Part shown: in pieces, positions 56,065-64,000 of the stretch
Position numbering within the stretch: position 1 is the stretch's first letter
How the letters are laid out: the number at the start of each line of letters is the position of its first letter
Assembly: GCF_022884085.1 (NCBI RefSeq)
Contig: NZ_JAGGCS010000017.1
Span: 14,784 to 78,783, forward strand
Length of the DNA: 64,000 nt
Origin: Paenirhizobium cremeum
Lineage (GTDB): Bacteria; Pseudomonadota; Alphaproteobacteria; Rhizobiales; Rhizobiaceae
Direction: 5' to 3'
Notes under the pieces: generated by a model
Seen by the model: only the letters and a program-made list of their open reading frames with translations
Database searches by the model: none
Told to the model about the DNA's origin: nothing
Made by a program: the position numbers and the translations under genes

Positions 56065-57138
56065 ATGACAGCAGCACAGTTCATTCCGGCATCCGCCGTG
56101 ACGCGCGGGGAGTTTCGCGGGCGAGCCGGTGAGTATTTCGGCATATGGCTCGTCAACATCCTGCTGACAATCGTCACCATCGGGATCTATTCGGCTTGGG
56201 CGAAGGTGCGGCGCAACCGCTACTTCTACGGCAATACCTTCGTCGACGGTCATTCCTTCGATTATCACGCGCGGGGCATGCAGATCTTCATCGGCCGCGT
56301 GATCGTCGTCGGCTACCTGATCGTCTACAACATTGTCCTGACATTCATGCCGCTGGCCGGCGCGGTGCTGGCGGTCGGCATGCTGCTCCTGCTGCCATGG
56401 ATCGTGGCGCGCAGCCTGCGCTTCAACGCCCGCGTCACCAGCTATCGCAACATCCGCTTCGATTTCGTCGGCACCACCTGGGGCGCCTTCGTCGCGCTTA
56501 TCCTCGGTGGTCTCGTTGCGGTGGTGTCGCTCGGCATTCTGGCGCCCTTCGCCAGCCGCTGGCTCTACCGCTACATCTTCAACAACCTGCGCTACGGCGA
56601 CCGCGCCTTTGCGAGCGATCCCGGAATCGGCAAGCTCTATGGCGTCTGGTGGATCTCGGCGCTGATCGGGGCTCTGGGGCTGATGATGTCGGTCCTTGTG
56701 GGATACGGGCTGTTTTCGGCGCTGGAAGCCTCGGGTATCGATCCTGAGACCACCGAGGGCAGTTTTCAGATCATCGGCGCGCTCTACATGACCCTCATAC
56801 CCCTGCTGGCGATCTACGCGATTGCCGCGATCATCTATCGTGTCGGCGTGCGCAACGTCGTGATGCGGGCCACCGTTTTCGATGGCCGCCACAGGCTTTA
56901 TGCCGACCTTTCTCCGTTCCGCTATCTCTGGATCGTGGCGTCGAACCTCATCGTCTCGGTATTCTCCTTCGGCCTGATGCGACCCTGGGCGGCCATCCGC
57001 GAGCGGCGCTATACTGTCGAACATTCCGGCATTGCCTTCGATGGCGATATCGGTGAAGTGATCGCCTCCATCGAGGCGACGGGTTCCGCGGTAACGGCCG
57101 AGTATATTGACATGGAAGGTTTCGACTTTGGCTTCTGA
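56065..57138 (+). CDS. DUF898/YjgN family multi-pass membrane protein
   Basis: A 357-residue protein with about six to eight membrane helices. Family stretches are REYFGIWLVNILLTIVTIGIYSAWAKVR-like sequence near the N-terminus (positions about 20-55, here RAGEYFGIWLVN and SAWAKVRRNRYFY), and a repeat of the same kind later (FSFGLMRPWAAIRERRY). The family function is unknown. Its last eleven bases overlap the next gene (M48 protease), so they are co-expressed. The ATG at 56065 is preferred over the longer frame starting at 56014. Confidence 0.87.
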   Translation: MTAAQFIPASAVTRGEFRGRAGEYFGIWLVNILLTIVTIGIYSAWAKVRRNRYFYGNTFVDGHSFDYHARGMQIFIGRVIVVGYLIVYNIVLTFMPLAGAVLAVGMLLLLPWIVARSLRFNARVTSYRNIRFDFVGTTWGAFVALILGGLVAVVSLGILAPFASRWLYRYIFNNLRYGDRAFASDPGIGKLYGVWWISALIGALGLMMSVLVGYGLFSALEASGIDPETTEGSFQIIGALYMTLIPLLAIYAIAAIIYRVGVRNVVMRATVFDGRHRLYADLSPFRYLWIVASNLIVSVFSFGLMRPWAAIRERRYTVEHSGIAFDGDIGEVIASIEATGSAVTAEYIDMEGFDFGF

Positions 57139-58201
57139 GGCGACAGGCGGCGACGCCCGGGTTATCGCCCGGGGACACTGGCATCCGCCGCGCTCCAGCA
57201 AGGCGCTGGCTGCAACGCTTCTTGTGAGCGGCACCACCCTTCTGGTGCGTCTCGACGGGGAGGCGGGCGATCCCGCCGCATTCAACGATGCCCGCCGGGT
57301 GACGATCTCCGATCGGGTCGGCAATATCCCCCGCCGCATCGGTTTCGTCGACGGATCGACATTCGAGACCGCTGATAACGACGCAATCGATGGCTGGCTG
57401 CGAAAAACCCGCTCCCGCCATCATGGCTTTGTGCATGAACTGGAGAGATTTCATCCCCGGTTGATCGCCGTTGTCCTCGGAATCTTCCTGTTGGGCGGCC
57501 TCGTCTATCGTTTCGCCCTGCCGGCGCTGGTTGAGGTCGCCGTTGCCGTCACGCCGCCCGTGGTTCCGAAAATGATGTCATCTGGAACGCTGGCTTCCCT
57601 CGACCAGACGGTCTTTTCGAAGAGCGGGCTGCCGGAAGAACGGCAAAGGGAGCTGACTGAGAAGTTCGAGGCGCTCGCCGCCTATTCGGCCCGTGGCAAG
57701 GACGGTTACCACCTCAATTTCCGCAAGGGTGGCGTCATCGGTCCGAACGCCTTCGCTCTACCGGATGGTACGCTGGTTATCACCGACGAGCTTATCGACC
57801 TTGCGGCCGGCGACAGCGAGATGATCCTCGGCGTTCTGGCCCATGAGATCGGCCATGTGGAAAAGACCCATTCGCTGCGCCAGCTCTATCGGGCGGCCGG
57901 CATGGCCGGGCTGGTCATGCTGATCGCCGGCGATATCGGCTCCGCCGGTGAGGACATCCTGACCAACGGCGCAGCACTGATCTCGTTGTCCTACTCGCGC
58001 TCTGCCGAAAGCGAGGCGGATCACGTTTCGGTCGAACTGATGGCCAAGGCGGGCCACGACCCGGCGGCAATCGGCCGCTTCTTCGAACTGATCGAAAAGA
58101 AACTCGGCGACAGCGGCGAAACCTCCATCCTCTCGACCCACCCCGGCACGCCAGAGCGCCGCCGCCAGATCGACGAATGGGCGAAGGAAATCCGCAAATG
58201 A
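57128..58201 (+). CDS. M48 family metalloprotease
   Basis: A 357-residue membrane-anchored peptidase. The zinc motif HEIGH begins at residue 239 and the second zinc-ligand glutamate is in RSAESEADHVSVEL; one membrane helix lies near 115-135 (IAVVLGIFLLGGLVYRFALP), and an N-terminal domain of 100 residues of unknown type comes first. Proteases of this type act in envelope quality control. TTG at 57128 is chosen because GGAAGG lies 8 bases upstream; an in-frame TTG at 57107 is the alternative. The overlap with the DUF898 gene suggests that the two products act together. Confidence 0.87.
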   Translation: MASEATGGDARVIARGHWHPPRSSKALAATLLVSGTTLLVRLDGEAGDPAAFNDARRVTISDRVGNIPRRIGFVDGSTFETADNDAIDGWLRKTRSRHHGFVHELERFHPRLIAVVLGIFLLGGLVYRFALPALVEVAVAVTPPVVPKMMSSGTLASLDQTVFSKSGLPEERQRELTEKFEALAAYSARGKDGYHLNFRKGGVIGPNAFALPDGTLVITDELIDLAAGDSEMILGVLAHEIGHVEKTHSLRQLYRAAGMAGLVMLIAGDIGSAGEDILTNGAALISLSYSRSAESEADHVSVELMAKAGHDPAAIGRFFELIEKKLGDSGETSILSTHPGTPERRRQIDEWAKEIRK

Positions 58202-58224
58202 AAAAGGGCGGCCTCAAGCCGCCC
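58201..58224 (-). terminator. Rho-independent terminator of the iron-binding protein gene
   Basis: On the minus strand GGGCGGC, loop TTGAG and GCCGCCC are followed by five T. It overlaps the last base of the convergent M48 gene. Confidence 0.85.
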
Positions 58225-58251
58225 CTGTCATTGTGAGGGACTGGACCGTCT

Positions 58252-59295
58252 TTACTGGGTCGGACCGTCGTTGAAGCCGACCTTGTCGACGAGCTCGGAA
58301 GCGAGCTTGCGATTGGCGGCAATGTCGACGAGCGGCAGCGTGTCGGGCTTGATCGGGCCGAAGGAGGCAACGACGTCCGAGACCTTGGCGCCCGGCAGAA
58401 CCGGATATTCGAACACCTGATCCGCATAGATTTCCTGGGCCTTGCCGGAGGACAGGAATTCCATCAGCTTGACGGCGTTGTCCTTGTTGGGGGCGTTCTT
58501 GGCCAGCGCCATGCCGGAGATGTTGACATGGGTGCCCCGGTCGGCAGCGTTGGGGAACAGCACCTTGATGGCGGCGGCCCATTCCTTCTCCTCCGGGTCC
58601 TTGTCGTTGGTCAGCATCAGGCCGACATAATAGGTATTGCCGAGCGCAATGTCGCATTCGCCGGACATGATCGACTTGGCCTGGCTGCGGTCATTGCCGT
58701 CAGGCTTGCGGACGAGGTTGTTCTTCACGCCGGTCAGCCACTTTTCCGTAAATTCGGCGCCATGATGGGCGATCATCGAGGCGAACAGGCCGATATTGTA
58801 GGAATGCTGGCCGTCACGCACACAGATCCGGCCTTTCCACTTGGGGTCGGCGAGTTCCTCATAGGTGATCGCCGTTTCCGGCACCCGCTCCTTGGAGGCA
58901 TAGACGACACGGCCGCGGGTGGTCAGTCCGAACCACTCGCCGGCAGGATCGCGATACTGGGCCGGAATGTCCTTGTTGATGGTTTCGTTCTGGAGCGGCT
59001 GGGTGACGCCGCCGTCCTTGGCCTCGATCAGACGGCCGATGTCGACGGTCAGGATGACGTCGGCAGGAGAATTGGCGCCCTCGGCGGCGATGCGCTCGAC
59101 CAGGCCCTTGTCGAGAAAGAGCACGTTGGTCGCGATGCCGGTTTCCTTGGTGAATTCGTCGAGCAGAGGCTGGATCAGCTCCGGCTGGCGGTAGGAGTAG
59201 ACGTTCACCTCGCCATCGGCAAGCGCGGCGCCTGTCATCATACCGAAAGACACAGTGGCGAGAAGCGCGGCGCGCATTGTTTTTGCCGAGAGCAT
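58252..59295 (-). CDS. Ferric iron ABC transporter substrate-binding protein
   Basis: A 347-residue periplasmic protein. Signal peptide with cleavage after GAALA, then GEVNVYSYRQPELIQPLLDEF and ADVILTVDIGRLIEAKDGG, which are typical of the FbpA/FutA group; the tyrosine pair that holds iron in that family is matched by GNTYYVGLML near residue 220. The ribosome binding site is AGAGGAGG. It is divergent from rirA and has an IRO-box-like sequence in its promoter, so it is probably repressed by RirA in iron-rich cells. Permease and ATPase genes are not adjacent; a fitting fused permease is at 30393-32072. Confidence 0.92.
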   Translation of the reverse strand: MLSAKTMRAALLATVSFGMMTGAALADGEVNVYSYRQPELIQPLLDEFTKETGIATNVLFLDKGLVERIAAEGANSPADVILTVDIGRLIEAKDGGVTQPLQNETINKDIPAQYRDPAGEWFGLTTRGRVVYASKERVPETAITYEELADPKWKGRICVRDGQHSYNIGLFASMIAHHGAEFTEKWLTGVKNNLVRKPDGNDRSQAKSIMSGECDIALGNTYYVGLMLTNDKDPEEKEWAAAIKVLFPNAADRGTHVNISGMALAKNAPNKDNAVKLMEFLSSGKAQEIYADQVFEYPVLPGAKVSDVVASFGPIKPDTLPLVDIAANRKLASELVDKVGFNDGPTQ

Positions 59296-59333
59296 GGAAA
59301 CCTCCTCTGGTGCATTCCATATTAGATATTAGT

Positions 59334-59348
59334 TGAGCGTTCTAATCA
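59334..59348. promoter_or_regulatory. IRO box (RirA site)
   Basis: TGA-N9-TCA at 59334-59348 matches the IRO-box consensus of RirA. It lies about 40 bp before the start of the iron-binding protein gene, over its promoter, and about 130 bp from the rirA start. The rirA side has a possible -10 CTATAT at 59446-59451 region. Confidence 0.65.
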
Positions 59349-59479
59349 TGAATTGCGGAAGCCTGTCAATGCGGCTAGTTTCGGTCACCGGTACGTGAAC
59401 GCTGAACTTGAGTATTTTGGAATTGTTCAAAACTACAAAAGACGCTATATAAGGCGTCAAACGAGTCAGGGAGTCAGGC

Positions 59480-59956
59480 ATGCGTTTGACAAAGCAGACA
59501 AATTATGCGGTGCGCATGCTCATGTATTGCGCGGCCAACAAGGAACATCTGAGCCGGATTCCGGAAATCGCCAAGGCTTACGGCGTGTCCGAGCTGTTCC
59601 TGTTCAAGATTCTTCAGCCCCTCAATAAGGCGGGTCTAGTGGAAACCGTGCGTGGCCGTAACGGCGGCGTTCGTCTTGGCCGTCCGGCGGACAAGATCAG
59701 CCTGTTCGATGTGGTGAAGGTCACGGAAGACAGTTTCGCCATGGCGGAATGCTTCGAGGATGACGGTGATGTCGATTGCCCGTTGATCGACAGCTGCGGT
59801 TTGAACTCCGCGCTGCGCAAGGCGCTCGGTGCCTTCTTCGAAGTGCTCAGCCAATACAGCATCGACGATCTCGTCAAGGCTCGCCCGCAGATCAATTTCC
59901 TGCTTGGAATCAACGATTTCGAGCCGAAAGCCACGATCTCGGCCCCCGCAGCCTGA
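59480..59956 (+). CDS. rirA: Rrf2-family iron-responsive regulator RirA
   Basis: A 158-residue Rrf2-family winged-helix repressor. The N-terminus MRLTKQTNYAVRMLMYCA and the three clustered cysteines (Cys91, Cys100 and Cys106 in AMAECFEDDGDVDCPLIDSC) are the marks of RirA, which binds an iron-sulfur cluster and represses iron-uptake genes when iron is plentiful. It is the main iron regulator in Rhizobium, Sinorhizobium and Agrobacterium, in place of Fur. It is divergent from the iron-binding protein gene, one of its likely targets. Confidence 0.96.
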   Translation: MRLTKQTNYAVRMLMYCAANKEHLSRIPEIAKAYGVSELFLFKILQPLNKAGLVETVRGRNGGVRLGRPADKISLFDVVKVTEDSFAMAECFEDDGDVDCPLIDSCGLNSALRKALGAFFEVLSQYSIDDLVKARPQINFLLGINDFEPKATISAPAA

Positions 59957-60188
59957 GAAGGCCCGTCAGTTTTGGCCCCTTGGAACCCCGCTGTGGCAGA
60001 GCGCCGGCGGGGTTTTCATTTGGCGCTTTCGCGATCTTCAGCGTTCCTCTGTCACAGAAAGATAGCCGCTCCGGGCTGATGCCCCTTGAGTGTCCGCTGC
60101 CTTCAAAGTACCTTTACGTAAACGGAAGATAGACGGTCTTCCGCAGGCGTTCGGCCGAACGCAGGTGGCTTTGGGAGGGGCGCCTTCA

Positions 60189-61787
60189 ATGTATGATTAT
60201 GTCATCGCCGGCGGCGGGTCGGCGGGCTCCGTTCTGGCGTCACGGCTGAGTGAGGACCCGGATGTGAAGGTCTGTCTGATCGAGGCGGGAGGACTAGGGC
60301 GCGATCTCTTGCTGCGCGTTCCCTCAGGGGCGGCCGCCATCGTCCCCGGACGCATAAAAGGCCCGAACTGGTGCTTCGTCACCGAACCGCAACCGGGACT
60401 GAACGGCAGGTGCGGCTTTCAGCCGCGGGGCAGGGGGCTCGGCGGATCGAGCCTCATCAACGCCATGCTCTATGTCCGCGGCCATGCCTCGGATTACGAC
60501 GATTGGGCTGCGGCTGGATGCGACGGGTGGTCCTTCTCTGACGTGCTGCCTTATTTCATCCAATCGGAAAACAACATCCGCGGCGGGAATGCGCTGCACG
60601 GCGCCAGCGGCCCCCTGCAGGTGAGCGATCCCGATTGGGCACGTCCGATCAACCGGGCTTTCGTCGAGGCCGGCGAGTTACGCGGTTTCCGCAAGAACGA
60701 TGACTTCAACGGAGCCGATCAGGAGGGGGTGGGCCTCTATCAGGCGACCCAGTTCTGGCAGGGACCGAAAAAGGGCGAGCGCTGTTCCGCCTCTGCCGCC
60801 TATCTGCACGATCATCTGGAGCGGGCAAACCTCACCGTCATCACCGGCGCCCGTGCGACGCGCATTCTGATCGAGAACGGCAGAGCGACGGGCATCGTCT
60901 ATCGGCAGGAACGTCGGGAAGAGACGGTCCGCGCCGCGCGTGAGGTGATCGTTTCAGGCGGGGCGCTGCAGTCGCCGCAACTTTTGATGCTGTCGGGCAT
61001 CGGTCCGGCCGATGAATTGCGGCGCCTCGGCATCGCCGTGGTGGCGGATCGTCCGGAGGTCGGCGCCAACCTGCAGGACCATCTGGACTACACGCTCGTC
61101 TACCGCTCCGACGACCCCGATATGATCGGCATCGGCCTGACCGGCATGCGCGACATGATGCGGGCATCAGGCGAGTGGCGGCGGCAGGGAACGGGTCTGC
61201 TGCGCTCGACCTTTGCGGAATCGGGCGCCTTCCTGAAGACCGACCCGGCGCTCGATCGCCCCGATATCCAACTGCATTTCGTCGTTGCCATGGTCGATGA
61301 CCACGCACGACGGCTCCATTTCGGATATGGCTATTCCTGCCATGTCTGCCTGCTGCGGCCCCATTCGCGCGGCCATGTCGGCCTGAAGAGCGCCGATCCT
61401 CTCGCAGCACCTCTGATCGATCCGGCCTATCTCTCGGATGGGCGGGACATGGCCGGCATGATCGCCGGAGCGAGAGTGATGCTCGATGTCATGGAGGCGG
61501 CTCCCCTGGATCGTTACCGCCGCAGCGAGCTTTACCCCGTCGGCAACTCGGACGGTGAGCTTGCATCGGCGATCCGCGCCCGCGCCGATACCATCTATCA
61601 TCCCGTCGGCACCTGCCGGATGGGTGCCGATGAGGCATCCGTCGTCGATCCGCAATTGCGGGTCCGGGGCATCGAAGGTCTGCGGGTGGTGGACGCTTCC
61701 GTCATGCCGACCCTGATCGGCGGCAATACCAATGCGCCAGTCATCATGATGGCGGAGAAGATCGCGGCCTCCATTCGGGCGGCCTGA
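60189..61787 (+). CDS. GMC family oxidoreductase, choline dehydrogenase-like
   Basis: A 532-residue FAD enzyme of the GMC family. The dinucleotide motif YDYVIAGGGSAGSVLASRLSE is at the N-terminus; PRGRGLGGSSLINAMLYVRG and VSGGALQSPQLLMLSGIG are GMC signatures 1 and 2; the C-terminus has YHPVGTCRMG and GGNTNAPVIMMAEKIA with the catalytic His-Asn pair. Choline, polyethylene glycol or another alcohol could be the substrate; the bet gene cluster is not nearby. The ATG at 60189 is preferred; the frame is open further upstream. Confidence 0.9.
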   Translation: MYDYVIAGGGSAGSVLASRLSEDPDVKVCLIEAGGLGRDLLLRVPSGAAAIVPGRIKGPNWCFVTEPQPGLNGRCGFQPRGRGLGGSSLINAMLYVRGHASDYDDWAAAGCDGWSFSDVLPYFIQSENNIRGGNALHGASGPLQVSDPDWARPINRAFVEAGELRGFRKNDDFNGADQEGVGLYQATQFWQGPKKGERCSASAAYLHDHLERANLTVITGARATRILIENGRATGIVYRQERREETVRAAREVIVSGGALQSPQLLMLSGIGPADELRRLGIAVVADRPEVGANLQDHLDYTLVYRSDDPDMIGIGLTGMRDMMRASGEWRRQGTGLLRSTFAESGAFLKTDPALDRPDIQLHFVVAMVDDHARRLHFGYGYSCHVCLLRPHSRGHVGLKSADPLAAPLIDPAYLSDGRDMAGMIAGARVMLDVMEAAPLDRYRRSELYPVGNSDGELASAIRARADTIYHPVGTCRMGADEASVVDPQLRVRGIEGLRVVDASVMPTLIGGNTNAPVIMMAEKIAASIRAA

Positions 61788-61875
61788 GGTTTCGCGGTTT
61801 TGGCCGGAGGCTTGGATTTCCCCTCCGGCGCGTCTAGTTTTCCCGCCGGTATTCATGTCGCAGGGAGGGGCCGGC

Positions 61876-62406
61876 TTGGCTGAGACGAAACTGAAAGCGC
61901 CGCTGGCGGTCATCGTCATGGGGGTAAGCGGCTGCGGCAAGTCGTCGGTAGGCGCCTTGCTGGCCGAACGGCTTGGCCTTGCCTTCATTGAGGGCGACGG
62001 TCTGCATCCCGCCGAAAACGTCGAGAAGATGGCGCAGGGAATTCCGCTGACGGACGAGGATCGCTGGCCCTGGCTGGAGACGATCGGGAGGCTGATGGCC
62101 GAGGCGCTCGATCGCGGCGAGGGGATCGTCGTCTCGTGTTCGGCGCTCAAAAAGATTTACCGCGACCGACTGCGGCAGGCGACATCCGGCAGGCTTTCTT
62201 TCGTTTATCTGGAGGGAGCGCCGGAACTGCTGCTGTCCCGCATGGGCGCGCGCACTGGCCATTTCATGCCTGTTTCGCTGCTGGAGAGCCAACTGCGGAC
62301 GCTCGAAGTCCCGACGGGTGAAGCGGGCGTGGTGACGGTCGATATAGATCGGAGCGTGGAGAACATTGTCGAAAATGCCATCCGAGGGCTGGCGCGGGAG
62401 ACGTGA
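61876..62406 (+). CDS. gntK: Gluconokinase
   Basis: A 176-residue GntK-type kinase. Walker A is GVSGCGKSS near residue 17, and FIEGDGLHPAENVEKMAQG and CSALKKIYRDRLR are family stretches. It makes 6-phosphogluconate from gluconate, which then enters the Entner-Doudoroff route through the edd gene at 6.8-8.7 kb. The TTG at 61876 is chosen because GGGAGGGG lies 5 bases upstream; the ATG at 61855 lacks a ribosome binding site but would add seven residues. Confidence 0.92.
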   Translation: MAETKLKAPLAVIVMGVSGCGKSSVGALLAERLGLAFIEGDGLHPAENVEKMAQGIPLTDEDRWPWLETIGRLMAEALDRGEGIVVSCSALKKIYRDRLRQATSGRLSFVYLEGAPELLLSRMGARTGHFMPVSLLESQLRTLEVPTGEAGVVTVDIDRSVENIVENAIRGLARET

Positions 62407-62517
62407 AAGCCTCCCTCCGCCTGCCGTTTCCCCTCCGTGTTTGCCGGCAGACAGCGGGCATGAACGGGAAGGGGCGCGCCCTCAAAGGCAGGAGACGCCT
62501 TGGCCTCATGTGAAGGA

Positions 62518-63390
62518 TCAGGCGCGACCGTCCATCGTCAGCAGCGGTTCGTAGAGTTCCGGCCGGCGGTCGCGGAAGAGGCCCCAGGCGGTGCGCTGCT
62601 TCGCAATGCCATCGAGATCGAAGGTGGCGGTGAGCACCGTTTCGCTTCTCCGGTCGGCCTCGGCGATCTTGGCGCCGGTCTGGTCGGCGATGAAGGACGA
62701 GCCGTAGAAGGTAAGCTCGGTGCCCTTGCGGCCCGGCTCTGTCCCGATCCGGTTGGAGGCGATGACCGGCACGACGTTTGCGGCGGCGTGGCCCTGCATC
62801 ACGCGCTGCCAGTGGTCGGCGCTGTCGATCGTGGGGTCCTGCGGTTCCGAGCCGATCGCGGTCGGATAGAACAAGAGTTCGGCGCCCTGAAGGGCCATGG
62901 CCCGGGCTGCCTCGGGAAACCACTGGTCCCAGCAGATGCCGACGCCGATCTTCGCATGGCGCGTCTGCCAGACACGGAAACCGGTATCGCCGGGCGAGAA
63001 ATAGTATTTCTCCGTATAGCCCGGACCATCGGGAATATGGCTCTTGCGATAAAGGCCGAGCACCGCCCCGTCCGCATCGACGATGGCGACGCTGTTGAAA
63101 TAGGTCTGTCCGGCCTTTTCGAAGAAGCTGACGGGCAGAACAACGTTCAGTTCAGCGGCAAGCTTCGCAAAATGCACAATCAGCGGATTGCCCTCGAAGG
63201 GTTTCGCCATGTCGAAGAATTCGGCGATCTGGTCCTGACAGAAATAAGGAGCCTCGAACAACTCCTGGATCAGGACGATCTGCGCGCCATCGGCCGCAGC
63301 CTTGCGGATCAGCTTTTCGGCCCGCTCGATATTGCCCTTGAGATCCCAGTTGCAGGCCATCTGGGTTGCCGCGACGGTAACGCTTGTCAT
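62518..63390 (-). CDS. aguB: N-carbamoylputrescine amidase
   Basis: A 290-residue nitrilase-superfamily enzyme. The Glu-Lys-Cys triad is Glu43 in IVLIQELFEAPYF, Lys116 in LYRKSHIPD and Cys153 in GVGICWDQWFPEAARAM. The AguB-specific stretches GPGYTEKYYFSPGD and IPVIASNRIG are present. It splits N-carbamoylputrescine to putrescine, CO2 and ammonia in the agmatine route. It starts 11 bp after an FAD oxidoreductase gene in the same direction. The start at 63390 has AGGAG 6 bases upstream. An agmatine deiminase gene is not in the window and may lie further right. Confidence 0.93.
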   Translation of the reverse strand: MTSVTVAATQMACNWDLKGNIERAEKLIRKAAADGAQIVLIQELFEAPYFCQDQIAEFFDMAKPFEGNPLIVHFAKLAAELNVVLPVSFFEKAGQTYFNSVAIVDADGAVLGLYRKSHIPDGPGYTEKYYFSPGDTGFRVWQTRHAKIGVGICWDQWFPEAARAMALQGAELLFYPTAIGSEPQDPTIDSADHWQRVMQGHAAANVVPVIASNRIGTEPGRKGTELTFYGSSFIADQTGAKIAEADRRSETVLTATFDLDGIAKQRTAWGLFRDRRPELYEPLLTMDGRA

Positions 63391-63401
63391 GCCGGTCTCC
63401 T

Positions 63402-64000
63402 TTAGACGCCGAGCTTGTCGCGCAGGCCGTACCACCATGCGCCGAGAACGGTGAGCGGCACACGGAAGGTCTTGCCGCCGGGGAAGGGGAAGGCCGGCAG
63501 CGAGGCCCAGACGTCGAAACGCTCCGCGTGGCCGGCGACGGCCTCGCCGAGGATCTTGCCCAGCAGATGTGTGGTCGTCACGCCGTGGCCGCTGTCGCCA
63601 TGCGAGAAGTAGACGTTGTCGGCGAGCCTGCCCATGTGAGGAATACGTGTGAGCGTCAGCGCGAAATTGCCGCTCCAGGCGAATTCAATCTTAGCATTGG
63701 CGAGCTGCGGGAAGGTCTTCAGCATGTTCGGGCGGATGACGCCGGTAAGGTTTGCCGGGTCCTGACCGCCATAGCCGATGCCGCCACCATAAAGCAGCCG
63801 GTTGTCGGCGGTGCGGCGATAGTAATCGAGCACATAGTTGGCGTCCTCGACGCAGTAATTGGCCGGCAGCAGTTCCTCGATCAGCTTCGGGGCGAGCGGC
63901 TCGGTTGCCATGACCTGTGAGGAGACGGGCATCATCTTGTCGGTGATCTTCGGCAGCATGGTGCCGAGATAGGCATTGCCGCAGACGAGGACGTACTTCG
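63402..64000 (-). CDS. FAD-dependent oxidoreductase, PuuB-like, C-terminal part (5' end outside window)
   Basis: The frame is open to the right edge. The visible 199 residues match the C-terminal half of DAO-fold oxidases such as gamma-glutamylputrescine oxidase: CVEDANYVLDYYRRTADNRLL, EFAWSGNFALTLTRIPHMG and YFSHGDSGHGVTTTHLLGK. The gene lies directly upstream of aguB. It is a relative of the enzyme at 11065-12351 but a separate gene. The substrate is probably a polyamine derivative. Confidence 0.85.
   Translation of the reverse strand, partial: KYVLVCGNAYLGTMLPKITDKMMPVSSQVMATEPLAPKLIEELLPANYCVEDANYVLDYYRRTADNRLLYGGGIGYGGQDPANLTGVIRPNMLKTFPQLANAKIEFAWSGNFALTLTRIPHMGRLADNVYFSHGDSGHGVTTTHLLGKILGEAVAGHAERFDVWASLPAFPFPGGKTFRVPLTVLGAWWYGLRDKLGV

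Noticed and set aside
55894-57339. A 481-residue frame opposite the DUF898 gene
   Set aside because: Antisense shadow, charged and repetitive composition.

Overview
This is a GC-rich alphaproteobacterial chromosome segment, most probably from the Rhizobiaceae (Rhizobium, Agrobacterium, Ensifer or Shinella relatives). The placement rests on an Rrf2-type RirA iron regulator with an IRO-box-like site, a PHO-box-preceded DUF47-pit pair, a PdhS-type cell-cycle kinase, a phasin behind tandem TTGCA-NN-GCACAA motifs, a tRNA-His with A73 and no G-1, and typical rhizobial palindromic intergenic repeats. No transposase, integrase, CRISPR array or rRNA operon was seen. Almost all of the window reads as ordinary core or semi-core metabolism.

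Layout. 0-7 kb: a partial soluble PAS-PAS chemoreceptor, a divergent AraC/MFS-efflux pair, DoxX, a Nudix hydrolase and the DUF47-pit phosphate uptake operon. 6.8-11 kb: the zwf-pgl-edd Entner-Doudoroff operon, read leftward; a gluconokinase at 61.9 kb can feed the same pathway. 11-15 kb: a PuuA-like/PuuB-like gamma-glutamyl-polyamine pair and a BaiN/HI0933-type flavoprotein. 15-19 kb: an accessory patch with small ORFs, a LysR gene, a cupin gene fragment, and a two-gene trypsin-like protease plus Trypco-like cassette. 19-22 kb: aceA (glyoxylate shunt) divergent from a RamB/ScfR-type regulator, with a TGTAAA repeat array between them. 22-26 kb: the potFGHI putrescine importer. 26-33 kb: AsmA-like protein, acetoacetyl-CoA synthetase, a candidate small RNA, a fused ferric-iron permease and an AraC regulator. 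33-36 kb: a HAF-repeat autotransporter and a small lipoprotein. 36.5-41 kb: PdhS kinase, phasin and tRNA-His. 41-45 kb: a Zn/Cd P-type ATPase behind a MerR-type promoter, and an L,D-transpeptidase. 45-50 kb: a lysine/2-aminoadipate catabolic cluster (LysR, HglS, D-2-hydroxyglutarate dehydrogenase, aminotransferase). 50-53 kb: a cloverleaf-like repeat, then two HupE/UreJ permeases with a membrane protein and a DUF1007 protein, probably for Ni/Co. 53-58 kb: LysR/mmsA and a DUF898-M48 protease pair. 58-60 kb: an iron-binding protein gene divergent from rirA. 60-64 kb: GMC oxidoreductase, gluconokinase, N-carbamoylputrescine amidase and a partial FAD oxidoreductase.

Themes. Polyamine handling recurs three times (puuA/puuB-like, potFGHI, aguB with a second PuuB-like enzyme). 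Iron uptake is split: the permease at 30-32 kb and the binding protein at 58-59 kb, with no matching ATPase in the window. Carbon storage and two-carbon use are represented by the phasin, acsA2, aceA and its regulator. The most unusual locus is the trypsin/Trypco-like cassette at 17-18.3 kb: it resembles components of predicted prokaryotic conflict systems and sits next to a truncated gene.
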